NCBI GenBank assembly: GCA_964577115.1
Contig: CAZNXJ010000058.1
Coordinates: 1 to 12,557 of the forward strand
DNA length: 12,557 nt
Reading direction: 5' to 3'
DNA from: CAZNXJ01 sp964577115
GTDB taxonomy: Bacteria > Planctomycetota > Planctomycetia > Pirellulales > Pirellulaceae
Of this stretch, positions 1 through 7,832 are shown piece after piece. The notes beneath the pieces were generated by a model. The model was not told the origin of the DNA and did not search any database. It worked only from the letters and a program-made list of their open reading frames with translations. Numbering within the stretch: position 1 is the first letter of the stretch; each line of letters starts with the position of its first letter. The position numbers and the translations under genes are program-made.

Positions 1-122
1 TGGGATCCACCGCTTCGCGGTTCTCGGTTCGGCGGGGCGACGCGGAGGCCGCCGCGTTGCGGCAGGCCGGTTGGTCGGCGTTGGATGACGATTCAAACCG
101 GGCGGGTGCGGGGGTGCGATGA
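1..122 (+). CDS. Possible 3' end of a truncated gene, unrecognised
   Basis: Reading from base 3, one frame stays open from the window edge to a TGA at 120-122, giving about 39 residues. These include the stretch DAEAAALRQAGWSALDDD. Third codon positions are mostly G or C, as expected for coding DNA in this genome. I do not recognise a family. The frame is short, and other frames here are also open for comparable lengths, so it may be chance. If real, it converges on the STAS gene that ends at 214. The 91 nt between them show no convincing terminator hairpin. Confidence 0.25.
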   Translation, partial: GSTASRFSVRRGDAEAAALRQAGWSALDDDSNRAGAGVR

Positions 123-213
123 TCCGGTATCGATTCACGATTCGCCCACCGGCGGACCCAGCCCGAGATGCTCTCTTGGCCCTCGCACCGGCATCCTCTT
201 GCAATCGGCGCGG

Positions 214-594
214 TTATCTCGGCTTGGCGACGACGTGGCCCATGACGGCGGCGTGGCGGTCGGCGTAGGGGTAGAGACGGTCGCCGAGCCGATGGATTTC
301 CAGCAACGAGGCGCACTCGGGCCTCAAACCGCAAATCCGCATGAAGCCGTCGTTCGCATGAACGCGCTTCTGTAATTGGATCAACTGACCAATCAAGTAA
401 CTCGGCAAAATCGTCAGCTCGTCCATCTCAATCACCACACGCCGACAAAGATTGTTGTCGAGCGTGTCCCAGATGCGGCGAGCTAAACTCGCGTCCTCCT
501 CGAATATGTTGGCCGGTGCATGAAGCCGCACAAATAAACAGTGCGGACCGCGCTCCACGTCAAACTCCCACCCCGCCGCAACTTGAAGACTCAT
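214..594 (-). CDS. STAS-domain protein (anti-sigma factor antagonist-like)
   Basis: The start chosen is the ATG at 592-594 (126 aa), because GGAGG lies 4 nt upstream. An ATG 11 codons earlier (627) has no ribosome-binding site. The fold pattern is that of a STAS domain: strand RRVVIEMDEL, then ILPSYLIGQLIQLQKRV where the conserved Asp-Ser-Ser-Gly turn would lie, then strand FMRICG, helix PECASLLEIHRLGDRLYP and a final acidic-to-basic tail. The Ser in LPS occupies the usual phosphorylatable position, but the classic DSSG signature is degenerate, so phospho-control by a SpoIIAB-type kinase is uncertain. Proteins of this type normally bind anti-sigma or switch proteins in the cytoplasm. No partner kinase or phosphatase is adjacent. 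The gene lies 168 nt downstream of alaS and has a possible promoter of its own. The family call is fairly secure; the partner is unknown. Confidence 0.75.
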   Translation of the reverse strand: MSLQVAAGWEFDVERGPHCLFVRLHAPANIFEEDASLARRIWDTLDNNLCRRVVIEMDELTILPSYLIGQLIQLQKRVHANDGFMRICGLRPECASLLEIHRLGDRLYPYADRHAAVMGHVVAKPR

Positions 595-690
595 CGCTCC
601 GCTCCTCCACGCGACCAAGTCCGCCATACATGTGTCATGCGAGGACGGAGCAGCGAGCTTCGATGTCAGGCTCCATCCACAGCAACCGCC

Positions 691-718
691 ATCTTAAGGA
701 TTGCGGCGCGGATCACAA
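691..718 (-). promoter_or_regulatory. Weak candidate promoter for the STAS gene
   Basis: In the alaS-STAS gap, the minus strand has TTGTGA (713-718) and TAAGAT (691-696) separated by 16 nt. Each hexamer matches the sigma-70 consensus at 4 of 6 positions. This would leave a leader of roughly 90 nt before the ATG at 594. It is a weak match in GC-rich DNA and could be chance; read-through from alaS is the alternative. Confidence 0.3.
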
Positions 719-762
719 GCAAAATTTCGCTGAGGAGCCACGTTGCGCGCCGAGCGGCAGCG

Positions 763-3567
763 CTATGCGCCGAGCATCTGGCCGATGGTTTGACGAGCGA
801 CCTGGAGCGCTTCGCCGAGCTTCTCGGGGGATTTACCGCCGGCCTGCGCCATGTCCGGCTTGCCGCCGCCCCCGCCATCCAAAGCCTTGGCCACATCGCG
901 CACCCAGTTGCCTGCATGCACGCCGCGCTTCACCAAATCCGAGCTCGCACCGGCCACAAGCAGCACTTTCCCGTCGTCCGTCGGCGTCGCCAACAGCACC
1001 GCAACCGGGCTCGCCGTCTTCCGTAGCTCATCAATCAAGTGCCGCATGAGATTCGGGTTCGCTCCCGGCGCCTCGGTAATAATAACCTTCGCGTCGCCCA
1101 CCATCTCGACTTTCTCGAGCAGCGATTCGTGCGACAAAACGCCCGAACGCGAGAGCTCCTCAATTTGCTGCTCGAGCTTCGCACGCTCCTCGAGCATCGC
1201 GTCGATGCGCTGTGGCACTTCAAAGGGCGGCACATTCAGCATGCGCGATAGTTCACGCAGCGCATGCTTGATCTTCGTGTAGCTCGCCGCCTGGCCCGTC
1301 GCTTTGCGCGCCGCAGCCGCCGCGGGGGCCGCCGAACGTCCACCGCTTGAAAGCTGCTTCTTCAAATCACGCACCTGCTGCACAAGCTCGGCCGCACGCT
1401 CGACCACGTCCGCCGGATCGCATTCCAGCCGCGCGGCCACGTCGCGGACGGCTTGTTCCGTACGCCGAGCGTTCTCCTCGGCCTTCGGACCGGTCAGAGC
1501 GACGATGCGCCGAGTGCCCGCGGCAACGCTCTCTTCCGAGATCACTTCGAAACGGCCCACTTCCCGCGTGTTGGTCAAGTGCGTTCCGCCACACAGCTCG
1601 CGGCTGTAATCGCCCATCGTCACCATGCGGACCGGATCGGGATACTTTTCGCCGAACAGCATCATCGCGCCCGCCTCGCGCGCGGCACGCAAAGGTACCG
1701 TCGTCCACGAGATATCCGAGCCGGCCTCGACGAACTGGTTCACTTCCTGCTCAATCTGCTCGAGCGTCTCCACAGGAACCGGAGCAAGGTTCGTGAAGTC
1801 GAAACGCAGCCAGTCGTCGTCGACCTTCGACCCCTGCTGCTGCGCATGGCTGCCGAGGTGCTTGCGCAGCGCGAAGTGGAGCAAATGCGTAGCCGAGTGG
1901 GCTCGGCGAATACCCGAACGACGCTCGTGGTCCACGCGCGCCTTCGCGGTTTGCCCGACGGCGATTTCCCCCGATTCGAGATAACCGCGGTGCAGGATCA
2001 AGTCGCCGTCGCGCTGCGTGTCCATGACGATGAACCGGAAGCCATCACCTTCGATGACGCCGCTATCGCCGACTTGCCCGCCCGCTTCACCGTAAAAGGG
2101 CGAACGATCCAGCAGCACGGTCACGAGATGCTCCTCGCCCGTCGCCGAGTGCCGTTCGACGATCCGGTCGTCGGCCACGATGCCCTTCACGGTCGCGTCG
2201 ACTTCTTCCTGCTCGTAACCAACGAACTCGGTGTAGCGCAGCACGCTCTTGAGCTGCTCGATGGGGCCCGTCTTGAACAGTTCGCCAGGCCCCTTGCGCC
2301 CGCGTTGCCCGTGCTCTTCCATCGCCGCGCGGAATGAGTCCCAGCCGAACGTAAACCCGCGTTCGGCCGCCATGGATTCGACGAGCTCGGGCGGAACACC
2401 GTACGTTTGATAAAGCTCAGCCGCCACCGCGCCGTCCACCACCATCTGCCCGCGCCGTGACATCTCGCTGAAGATCGAGTTGATGCGGCCGAGCGCGTCG
2501 TCGATGGTGGCGTAGAACGAGGCCTCTTCGCTGCGAATCGCCTGAGCGACCCGTTCGCGCGATTCGAGCAGCTCGGGGTAGGGCTGCTTCATCAGGTCGG
2601 CGACGACCGGCACCAGGTAGTGCAAAAACGGTTCATGCCGGCCGAGCTGGTGGCCGTCCAGGACCGCTCGGCGCAGCAGACGCCGGATCACGTACTTCTC
2701 CTTGTTCGGACCCGGATAGACGTTCTCGTGGATCGCGAACGTGCAGGCTCGGATGTGGTCGGCGATGCGCCGCAGACGCCGGCCGCTCTCTGCCCCGGGC
2801 TCATACACCGTGCCGCAGACCTCCGCGGCGGCTTCGACCAGCGGACGCAGAATGTCGATATGAAAGTTCGTGTCGACGCCCTGGAGCACCGCAGCGGCGC
2901 GTTCGAGCCCCATGCCGGTGTCGATGTTCTTGCTGGGCAGCGGCCGCAGATTGTTGGGCGGATCACCCACGCGATTGAACTGCGTGAACACGAGGTTCCA
3001 GATTTCGACCGAGCCGCCCTGGTCGTTGTGCACGAAGATCTCGCTGCACGGCCCGCAAACGCCGTCCGGTCCATGCGTCGGCGCTCCCGCGGGCCAGAAG
3101 TTGTCTTCCTCGCCCATCCGCTCGATGCGGCTCGTCGGCAGCCCGACGACTTCATGCCAGATGTCGGCCGCTTCGTCGTCGTCCAGATAGACGGAAACCG
3201 TAATGTACTTGGGGTCGATCCCCAGCCACCGCTTGTCGGTCAGGAACTCCCAGGCCCACTCGATCGCTTCGCGCTTGAAGTAATCGCCGAAGCTGAAGTT
3301 GCCGAGCATCTCGAAGAACGTGTGGTGGTAGGCCGTGCGGCCCACGTTTTCGATGTCGCCGGTGCGCAGGCACTTCTGGCTGGTCGTGGCGCGCGTGAAT
3401 TCGAGCTTCACCTTGCCAAGGAAATGATCCTTGAACTGGTTCATGCCCGCCGGCGTGAACAGGACCGACGGATCCCACGTCGGTACCAGCACGTCGCTGG
3501 GACAGCGCTTGTGGCCTTTGCCTTCGAAGAAGGTGAGATACTTCTCGCGGAGCTCGTCAGTTTTCAC
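763..3567 (-). CDS. alaS: Alanyl-tRNA synthetase
   Basis: Charges tRNA-Ala with alanine and hydrolyses mischarged products in the cytoplasm. The protein is 934 aa, somewhat longer than the 876 aa of E. coli AlaS. The class II catalytic core occupies about residues 1-440, with motif 2 around HHTFFEMLGNFSFGDYFK (81-98) and motif 3 GMGLER (218-223). The editing domain has the zinc ligands H557 and H561 (HSATH) and C659 and H663 (CGGTH). The C-Ala/DHHA1 domain carries the glycine-rich GGGGGKPDMAQAGG (898-911). An alanine-rich linker at about 741-757 and a charged helix at 790-810 account for part of the extra length. The start is GTG at 3565-3567: MKTDELREKYL matches the family N-terminus. No clear Shine-Dalgarno sequence precedes it. 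The serA stop is 57 nt upstream, so co-transcription with serC-serA is likely. Confidence 0.98.
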   Translation of the reverse strand: MKTDELREKYLTFFEGKGHKRCPSDVLVPTWDPSVLFTPAGMNQFKDHFLGKVKLEFTRATTSQKCLRTGDIENVGRTAYHHTFFEMLGNFSFGDYFKREAIEWAWEFLTDKRWLGIDPKYITVSVYLDDDEAADIWHEVVGLPTSRIERMGEEDNFWPAGAPTHGPDGVCGPCSEIFVHNDQGGSVEIWNLVFTQFNRVGDPPNNLRPLPSKNIDTGMGLERAAAVLQGVDTNFHIDILRPLVEAAAEVCGTVYEPGAESGRRLRRIADHIRACTFAIHENVYPGPNKEKYVIRRLLRRAVLDGHQLGRHEPFLHYLVPVVADLMKQPYPELLESRERVAQAIRSEEASFYATIDDALGRINSIFSEMSRRGQMVVDGAVAAELYQTYGVPPELVESMAAERGFTFGWDSFRAAMEEHGQRGRKGPGELFKTGPIEQLKSVLRYTEFVGYEQEEVDATVKGIVADDRIVERHSATGEEHLVTVLLDRSPFYGEAGGQVGDSGVIEGDGFRFIVMDTQRDGDLILHRGYLESGEIAVGQTAKARVDHERRSGIRRAHSATHLLHFALRKHLGSHAQQQGSKVDDDWLRFDFTNLAPVPVETLEQIEQEVNQFVEAGSDISWTTVPLRAAREAGAMMLFGEKYPDPVRMVTMGDYSRELCGGTHLTNTREVGRFEVISEESVAAGTRRIVALTGPKAEENARRTEQAVRDVAARLECDPADVVERAAELVQQVRDLKKQLSSGGRSAAPAAAAARKATGQAASYTKIKHALRELSRMLNVPPFEVPQRIDAMLEERAKLEQQIEELSRSGVLSHESLLEKVEMVGDAKVIITEAPGANPNLMRHLIDELRKTASPVAVLLATPTDDGKVLLVAGASSDLVKRGVHAGNWVRDVAKALDGGGGGKPDMAQAGGKSPEKLGEALQVARQTIGQMLGA

Positions 3568-3624
3568 AAGTCGACCGTTTTCGTGGGGGAAGTGAGCTGG
3601 GGATAACCCGAGGGGAAACGCCCG

Positions 3625-5250
3625 CTACCGCAGCCAGGCCGGCAGCTCGCCCGCCGCCGGCATCTGGATGATCTTTACCTGGTGGATGTGCGGGTGACGA
3701 AGCACTTCCTGAATCGCTTCGGGAGGCGGGACTTCGTCGAGGTTCAAGACGCCGATCGCGCCGCCGCCGGGCGCGCTACCCGAGCGGCCGACGGACATCT
3801 GACCGATGTTGACATGGTGCTTGCCGAAAATCGTTCCCACCGCGCCAATGATGCCCGGCACGTCGTCGTGCATAAAGGCGAGCAGGTTGCCGTCGAGATA
3901 GGCTTCCAGCCGGTAGTCGTTGAGCCGAATGAGACGCGGCATGTTGTTGCCGAACAACGTCGCCCCGGCAATGTACGTCTGCTGGCCGTTCGTGACCGAG
4001 GCTGTGATTGCCGAGCGGAACGCCCCCATCGTGTGCTGACGCTCCTCGCGCAGCTCGATGCCGCGCTCGCGGAGCAGCACTTCGGCGTTGACGATGTTGA
4101 CTTCTTCATCGAGCGCCCGCTCGAGCAGCCCCGCGCAAAACGCGGCGGTAAGCAGCTTCGTGTCATGCTGCGAAACCTGCCCCCGGTAGGTCACTCGGCA
4201 CGACGACGCGCCCGCCTCCTGCCACTGCGCGAGCAACAGGCCGAGCCGGTAGGCGACGTCGAGATAGCCGCGGAGGGCTTCGAGCGTTTGCGGGTCGATC
4301 GGCGCCATGTTGACCGCGTGGCGCACTTCGCCCGTCGTCAGGTAGTTGACCAGCAAGTTCACGGCTTCGATCGCGACCTGCGTCTGAGCTTCTTCCGTGC
4401 TCGCTCCGAGATGCGGTGTACAGAGCACCCCGGGCATTCCGAATAGCGGGCTGCTCGTGCAGGGCTCTTCTTCGAAGACGTCCAGCGCAACGCCGGCAAT
4501 GCGGCCTTCTTTCAGCCCTTCGACCAGCGCCGCCTCGTCGTAAATGCCGCCGCGAGCACAATTGATCAGCCGCGCGTTCGGACGCATCAGCTTCAATTCT
4601 TCGCGTCCAATCAAATGCTTCGTCTCGGGAGTCAGCGGCGTATGCACGGTCAGGTAGTCGACCTGCGGGAGCATGTCGCGAACCGTCTCGACGCGCTGAA
4701 TGCCGAGCCGAGCGGCCTGGTCGGCGGTGAGGAACGGGTCGAAACCGAGCACGCGCATTTGGAAGGCAATCGCCCGTTTGGCGACTTCCTGGCCGATGCG
4801 CCCGAGACCGATGACGCCGAGCGTCTTATCGGCGAGCTGCGAGCCCATGTAGCTCTTGCGGTCCCAGCGCCCCTCGAGCAAGCTCTGGTAGGCCGGTGCG
4901 ATGTTGCGCGACAGAGCCAGCATCAATGCGAAGGCGTGCTCGGCCGTGCTGAGCGTGTTGCCGGCCGGCGTGTTCATCACAATGATGCCCTGCCGAGTCG
5001 CGGCCGACTTGTCGATGTTGTCGGTGCCGACGCCGGCACGCACGATCGCTCGCAGCCGCCGATTTCCTTCCAGAGCGTCGGCGGTGATTTTTACTCCGCT
5101 CCGGCAGATCGCGCCATCAAATTCCGCCAGCGCGCTGCGCAGAGCGGCGCCGGACAGTTTCGTCCGTACCTCATATTCAATGTTAGGCGCGGCGGAGAGA
5201 AGATCGAGCCCTTCCTGGGCGATGTCGTCGAGAACGATTACTCGTGGCAT
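3625..5250 (-). CDS. serA: D-3-phosphoglycerate dehydrogenase
   Basis: Oxidises 3-phosphoglycerate to 3-phosphohydroxypyruvate with NAD+, the first committed step of serine synthesis. From the ATG at 5248-5250 it is 541 aa, the long form with an intervening domain and a C-terminal ACT domain. Visible features are the Rossmann motif GLGRIG (148-153), the substrate/cofactor Arg in CARGG (R233), the catalytic Glu in DVFEEEP (E262) and His in TPHLGAST (H280), an ASB-type intervening domain (about 318-450), and an ACT domain (about 453-530, starting near LLAFMHDDVPGIIGAVG). ACT domains in this family often bind serine for feedback inhibition; whether this one does is not visible. The open frame extends 37 codons further upstream, but that part lies inside serC and lacks family similarity, so the internal ATG 25 nt after the serC stop is preferred. 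No strong Shine-Dalgarno is present. Confidence 0.97.
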   Translation of the reverse strand: MPRVIVLDDIAQEGLDLLSAAPNIEYEVRTKLSGAALRSALAEFDGAICRSGVKITADALEGNRRLRAIVRAGVGTDNIDKSAATRQGIIVMNTPAGNTLSTAEHAFALMLALSRNIAPAYQSLLEGRWDRKSYMGSQLADKTLGVIGLGRIGQEVAKRAIAFQMRVLGFDPFLTADQAARLGIQRVETVRDMLPQVDYLTVHTPLTPETKHLIGREELKLMRPNARLINCARGGIYDEAALVEGLKEGRIAGVALDVFEEEPCTSSPLFGMPGVLCTPHLGASTEEAQTQVAIEAVNLLVNYLTTGEVRHAVNMAPIDPQTLEALRGYLDVAYRLGLLLAQWQEAGASSCRVTYRGQVSQHDTKLLTAAFCAGLLERALDEEVNIVNAEVLLRERGIELREERQHTMGAFRSAITASVTNGQQTYIAGATLFGNNMPRLIRLNDYRLEAYLDGNLLAFMHDDVPGIIGAVGTIFGKHHVNIGQMSVGRSGSAPGGGAIGVLNLDEVPPPEAIQEVLRHPHIHQVKIIQMPAAGELPAWLR

Positions 5251-5275
5251 GGCAAAGTTGGGTGGCTGGCGGGCC

Positions 5276-6385
5276 TCAGGCGTTCTTGGAAGCAAAATCA
5301 CGCATGAAATCGCGGAGCGACTCGACGCCTTCCCGCGGCATGGCGTTGTAAATCGACGCACGCACTCCGCCGACGCTGCGGTGACCCTTCAGCGAGGTGA
5401 GGCCTTGCTTTTCCGCTTCGGCGAAAAACGCAGCTTCCACCGTCTCGTTGGGCAAACGGAACGTGACGTTCATGGCCGAACGATCTTCGGGGCGAGCGTG
5501 TCCGCGATAGAAGCCATTGCTGGCATCGATCACCTCATAGAGCATCGCGGCCTTCTCTTGGTTCAGCCGCTGCATCTCCGCCAGACCGCCGATTTCATCC
5601 TGAAGCCAGCGAGCGACCAGCCCGAGGATGTAAATGGCAAACGTTGTCGGCGTGTTGTATAGCGAATTGTCTTTCGCGTGGTTGCGGTAGTTCAGGTATC
5701 CCGGCAAATCCGCCTGGCTGCGTTCGAGCAGATCGTCGCGAATGATGACGACCGTCACGCCAGCCGGCCCGGCATTCTTCTGGGCACACGCGTAAATCAG
5801 CCCGTATCGCGAGACGTCGACGGGCCGCGAGAGAAAATCGGACGAGCTGTCGCAGACGAGCGGCACGCTGCCCGTGTCCGGATCGCTGCCGAACTGGACG
5901 CCCTCGATCGTCTCATTCGACGTGATGTGCACGTAGGCCGGCTGGTCTGAGAGCTGTAGTTCGCTGGCCGCAGGCACGCGATCGTACTGGGTGGCCTTCC
6001 CGTCCCACGCCACGTGCGTTGCGCCCTCGCGCTTGGCTTCATCGAGCGCCTTGCGGCCCCACGAGCCGGTCAGCACGTAGTTTGCCGCACCAGGCTGCCC
6101 GCGCAGCAGGTTCATCGGCACCATCGAGAACTGAAGACGCGAACCGCCCTGAAGCAGCAGCACCTGGTAGTTGTCGGGAATGTTCAGCAGTTGACGCAGA
6201 CGCTGCCGCGCATCGTCCAGAATCGCTAGAAACGGCTTGCTCCGGTGGCTGATCTCCAAAATCGAAGCGCCGCAGCCGGGCAGGGCAAGCAGTTCCTGCT
6301 GGACCTGCTGGAGGACGGAAAGAGGAAGCACGGCTGGACCCGCTGAGAAATTGAAGACTCGGTCCGCGGCGGTGGTCGTCGTCAT
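5276..6385 (-). CDS. serC: Phosphoserine aminotransferase
   Basis: Transfers an amino group from glutamate to 3-phosphohydroxypyruvate, giving phosphoserine, the step after SerA. It is a PLP enzyme of the class V aminotransferase family. The ATG at 6383-6385 gives 369 aa, close to the usual length, and places the family N-terminus (RVFNFSAGPAVLP) just after the start. An ATG 20 codons upstream (6445) is possible but adds an unconserved segment. The PLP-binding Lys is K203 in AQKNAGPAG. Substrate residues lie in ISHRSKPF (45-52), and the C-terminal GHRSVGGVRASIYNAMP is typical. The phosphate-loop motif reads QGGSRLQF, where I would expect QGGAS or QGGAT. The gene is followed after 25 nt by serA and is the first gene of the probable serC-serA-alaS operon. 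Confidence 0.97.
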   Translation of the reverse strand: MTTTTAADRVFNFSAGPAVLPLSVLQQVQQELLALPGCGASILEISHRSKPFLAILDDARQRLRQLLNIPDNYQVLLLQGGSRLQFSMVPMNLLRGQPGAANYVLTGSWGRKALDEAKREGATHVAWDGKATQYDRVPAASELQLSDQPAYVHITSNETIEGVQFGSDPDTGSVPLVCDSSSDFLSRPVDVSRYGLIYACAQKNAGPAGVTVVIIRDDLLERSQADLPGYLNYRNHAKDNSLYNTPTTFAIYILGLVARWLQDEIGGLAEMQRLNQEKAAMLYEVIDASNGFYRGHARPEDRSAMNVTFRLPNETVEAAFFAEAEKQGLTSLKGHRSVGGVRASIYNAMPREGVESLRDFMRDFASKNA

Positions 6386-6732
6386 CAGGTCAATTTCCGA
6401 TCGATGGGCGGCATCACGAGCGGCCGGCTGGGCGGCGGTGATCATGACACACGCGAATGGAAGGATGCTGGGGCGCGTACTTGCTTCAAAGACGGGACTG
6501 TCGTTGGTCGCCCGTTCACCTTGTGAATTGGCAGTCTCCGTAAACGCCCGATTTTATGCTGAGCCTGTCGCGCAGGGGAGGGGAGACGAGCGGCCGAATG
6601 CAACGCGGATTGACTGCCGTGCGGCGCGATGCTTCTCTGATCCCCGAGCTCATAACGCGCAGCCAACCGCGTGGTGCTTGCGAACGCTGGATTCCGGAGA
6701 TCGAGCGGAGCGTGCTCGCCGAACAGCCGGGA
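6386..6732. other. Non-coding gap upstream of serC (347 nt)
   Basis: This stretch lies between the TPR lipoprotein stop and the serC start, both on the minus strand, so it should hold the end of one transcript and the serC promoter. A TAAAAT hexamer (6551-6556, minus strand; 5 of 6 matches to a -10 box) is the best promoter element, but no convincing -35 box lies 16-18 nt upstream. A short inverted repeat with arms TTCAC and GTGAA (6515-6527) lies just downstream of it and is too short to trust. No U-tailed terminator hairpin was seen after the TPR gene. The small open frames here (such as 6442-6666, minus) show no family features. Confidence 0.5.
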
Positions 6733-7461
6733 TTAATAACGCGAGTTCCAACCGCCCGCCGGGGCGTCGGACTGGACGGTGCGCGTCGAGGGGCTCGGAG
6801 CCGTACCCGTGTTCAGAGCTTGCGTGAGCGCCGCAATGCGCTCGGCTACCTGCGGAGTGCTCTGCAGGCTGTAGGCGCGCTGGTAGTTGGCCAGCGCCTG
6901 CGCGTAGTCCTTCTCTCGCTCGCGTACATGCGCCATGGCGCTCCACGCGCGAGCGTTCGTCTGGTCCAGGTTGATCGCCTCCTGGAGATGGATCTTCGCA
7001 GTCGCGATATCCCCATATTCTTCATAGACCCGAGCCAGCTCGATGCGCGCATCCGCCAGATAGGGGCTCGTGGCCACCCAGTTCTTCAACAGCTTGAACG
7101 CCTTGTCCGGGCGGTTGGTTTCGTTCAGCAGCACGGCCAAACCACGATAGGCGTCGGCGTGGTCTTTTTCCAGGTCGAGGCACTGATTGTAGAGCAGTTC
7201 CGCCTGGTTCAGCTGTTCGCGGTTACCCGTCTGAATCCCCTGGCGATGCAGGGTCGCGGCCATGTTGTAGTACGCGTCGGCGTTCCGCGGATCGTACTGC
7301 GCGGCCTGCTGGAAACGCTGCATCGCGCTGACGTAATTCCCCTGGCGAAAATCCCGCACGCCCTGCGCGTTGTAACCGTCGGCCGCGACGTGGCAGCCTG
7401 CCGCCAGCAGGGGCAACGCCGACAGCCAAACAAGTCGAATTGTAGGGCGGCGTGTGGGCAC
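6733..7461 (-). CDS. TPR-repeat lipoprotein
   Basis: I chose the GTG at 7459-7461, giving 242 aa. It places a short lipoprotein signal immediately at the N-terminus: basic TRR, hydrophobic VWLSALPLL, then lipobox LAAGC with C23 as the lipidated residue. The open frame continues 66 codons further upstream, but that part is proline-rich, lacks family features and would bury the signal peptide. The mature part is a run of about five tetratricopeptide repeats, near residues 30-64, 65-103, 104-137, 138-171 and 172-205, followed by a low-complexity Ser/Thr/Pro tail. TPR lipoproteins act as scaffolds at the cell envelope; the partner cannot be read from the sequence. The gene stands alone, divergent from the 117-aa gene. 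A weak -35/-10 pair (TTGCCC 7539-7544 and TATGCT 7516-7521, spacing 17) lies upstream. Confidence 0.85.
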   Translation of the reverse strand: MPTRRPTIRLVWLSALPLLAAGCHVAADGYNAQGVRDFRQGNYVSAMQRFQQAAQYDPRNADAYYNMAATLHRQGIQTGNREQLNQAELLYNQCLDLEKDHADAYRGLAVLLNETNRPDKAFKLLKNWVATSPYLADARIELARVYEEYGDIATAKIHLQEAINLDQTNARAWSAMAHVREREKDYAQALANYQRAYSLQSTPQVAERIAALTQALNTGTAPSPSTRTVQSDAPAGGWNSRY

Positions 7462-7832
7462 GGCAGTGAACTTTGATAAATGCGGGAACACCAGACCTCT
7501 GGCGCGTGGGGCGGAAGCATAGACGTTTGTTGGAAGTGGGGCAAGACGAGTGTGGGAGGGGTTCGGGTTCTCGGGTTCAGGGGAGCCGGATTCAAGGCAC
7601 AGGAGGGGCAAGAACCTTTTCCCCGACGTACCCCGCCCTCGAAACCCTGCTCGCTGCACCCCGCACAGATTGCGGAGCCGTTACTGCCGGCATATTCGGC
7701 CCGCTTTGCTAGCCGCTAAATGTTTCCAGCCTTCCCGGACGATTTGTTTTTGTGTAAGTCGCCTGGGTTAACTATGAGCTATAGTTTCCCAGCTTTTTCC
7801 CCCAATGGATTTCCCAGCTAGTCAGGTCTGCT
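7462..7832. other. Divergent intergenic region (371 nt)
   Basis: The region separates the leftward TPR lipoprotein gene from the rightward 117-aa gene and should hold both promoters. For the leftward gene, TTGCCC-17-TATGCT (7544 to 7516, minus) is a weak candidate. For the rightward gene, TATAGT (7780-7785, plus) is a fair -10 but has no good -35. Near 7562-7581 the plus strand is G/T-rich, with CGGGTTC repeated twice. The last 65 nt are less GC-rich and hold a direct repeat and an inverted repeat, listed separately. Open frames in this region lack coding features. The 117-aa gene has only a weak ribosome-binding site (AGG, 7 nt before its ATG). Confidence 0.5.
7770..7819 (+). repeat. Direct repeat and small inverted repeat in the leader of the 117-aa gene
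   Basis: The 10-mer TTTCCCAGCT occurs exactly at 7785-7794 and again at 7810-7819, 25 nt apart start to start. Just before it, AACTAT (7770-7775) and ATAGTT (7781-7786) form a perfect 6-bp inverted repeat around GAGCT. GGG (7765-7767) and CCC (7788-7790) could extend it across a small internal loop. The inverted repeat spans the candidate -10 box. Repeats of this size are near what chance allows in 12.5 kb; their position beside the start codon is the reason to list them. Confidence 0.45.

Noticed and set aside
763..800. GC-rich hairpin around the alaS stop
   Set aside because: The pairing has a bulge and a loop of about 2 nt with no T-tract, so it is not a credible intrinsic terminator.
2620..3606. 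Long plus-strand open frame (328 aa) opposite alaS
   Set aside because: It is the antisense shadow of a well-conserved GC-rich gene. Its translation is rich in Arg/Val/Asp without domain motifs, while the minus strand encodes the AlaS catalytic core. The frames at 1453-2337 and 3682-4446 are rejected for the same reason.
5251..5361. N-terminal extension of SerA
   Set aside because: It lies almost wholly inside serC and is unlike SerA proteins. The ATG at 5250 gives the family N-terminus.
6515..6527. TTCAC/GTGAA inverted repeat upstream of serC
   Set aside because: Five-base arms with a 3-nt centre are expected several times by chance in a window this size, and no other support was found.
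6556..7476. Plus-strand 306-aa frame opposite the TPR lipoprotein gene
   Set aside because: The opposite strand has a lipoprotein signal and clear TPR repeats. This frame has no recognisable domain.
7560..7585. CGGGTTC repeated twice in the divergent intergenic region
   Set aside because: Only two short copies are present, with no array and no link to a feature.
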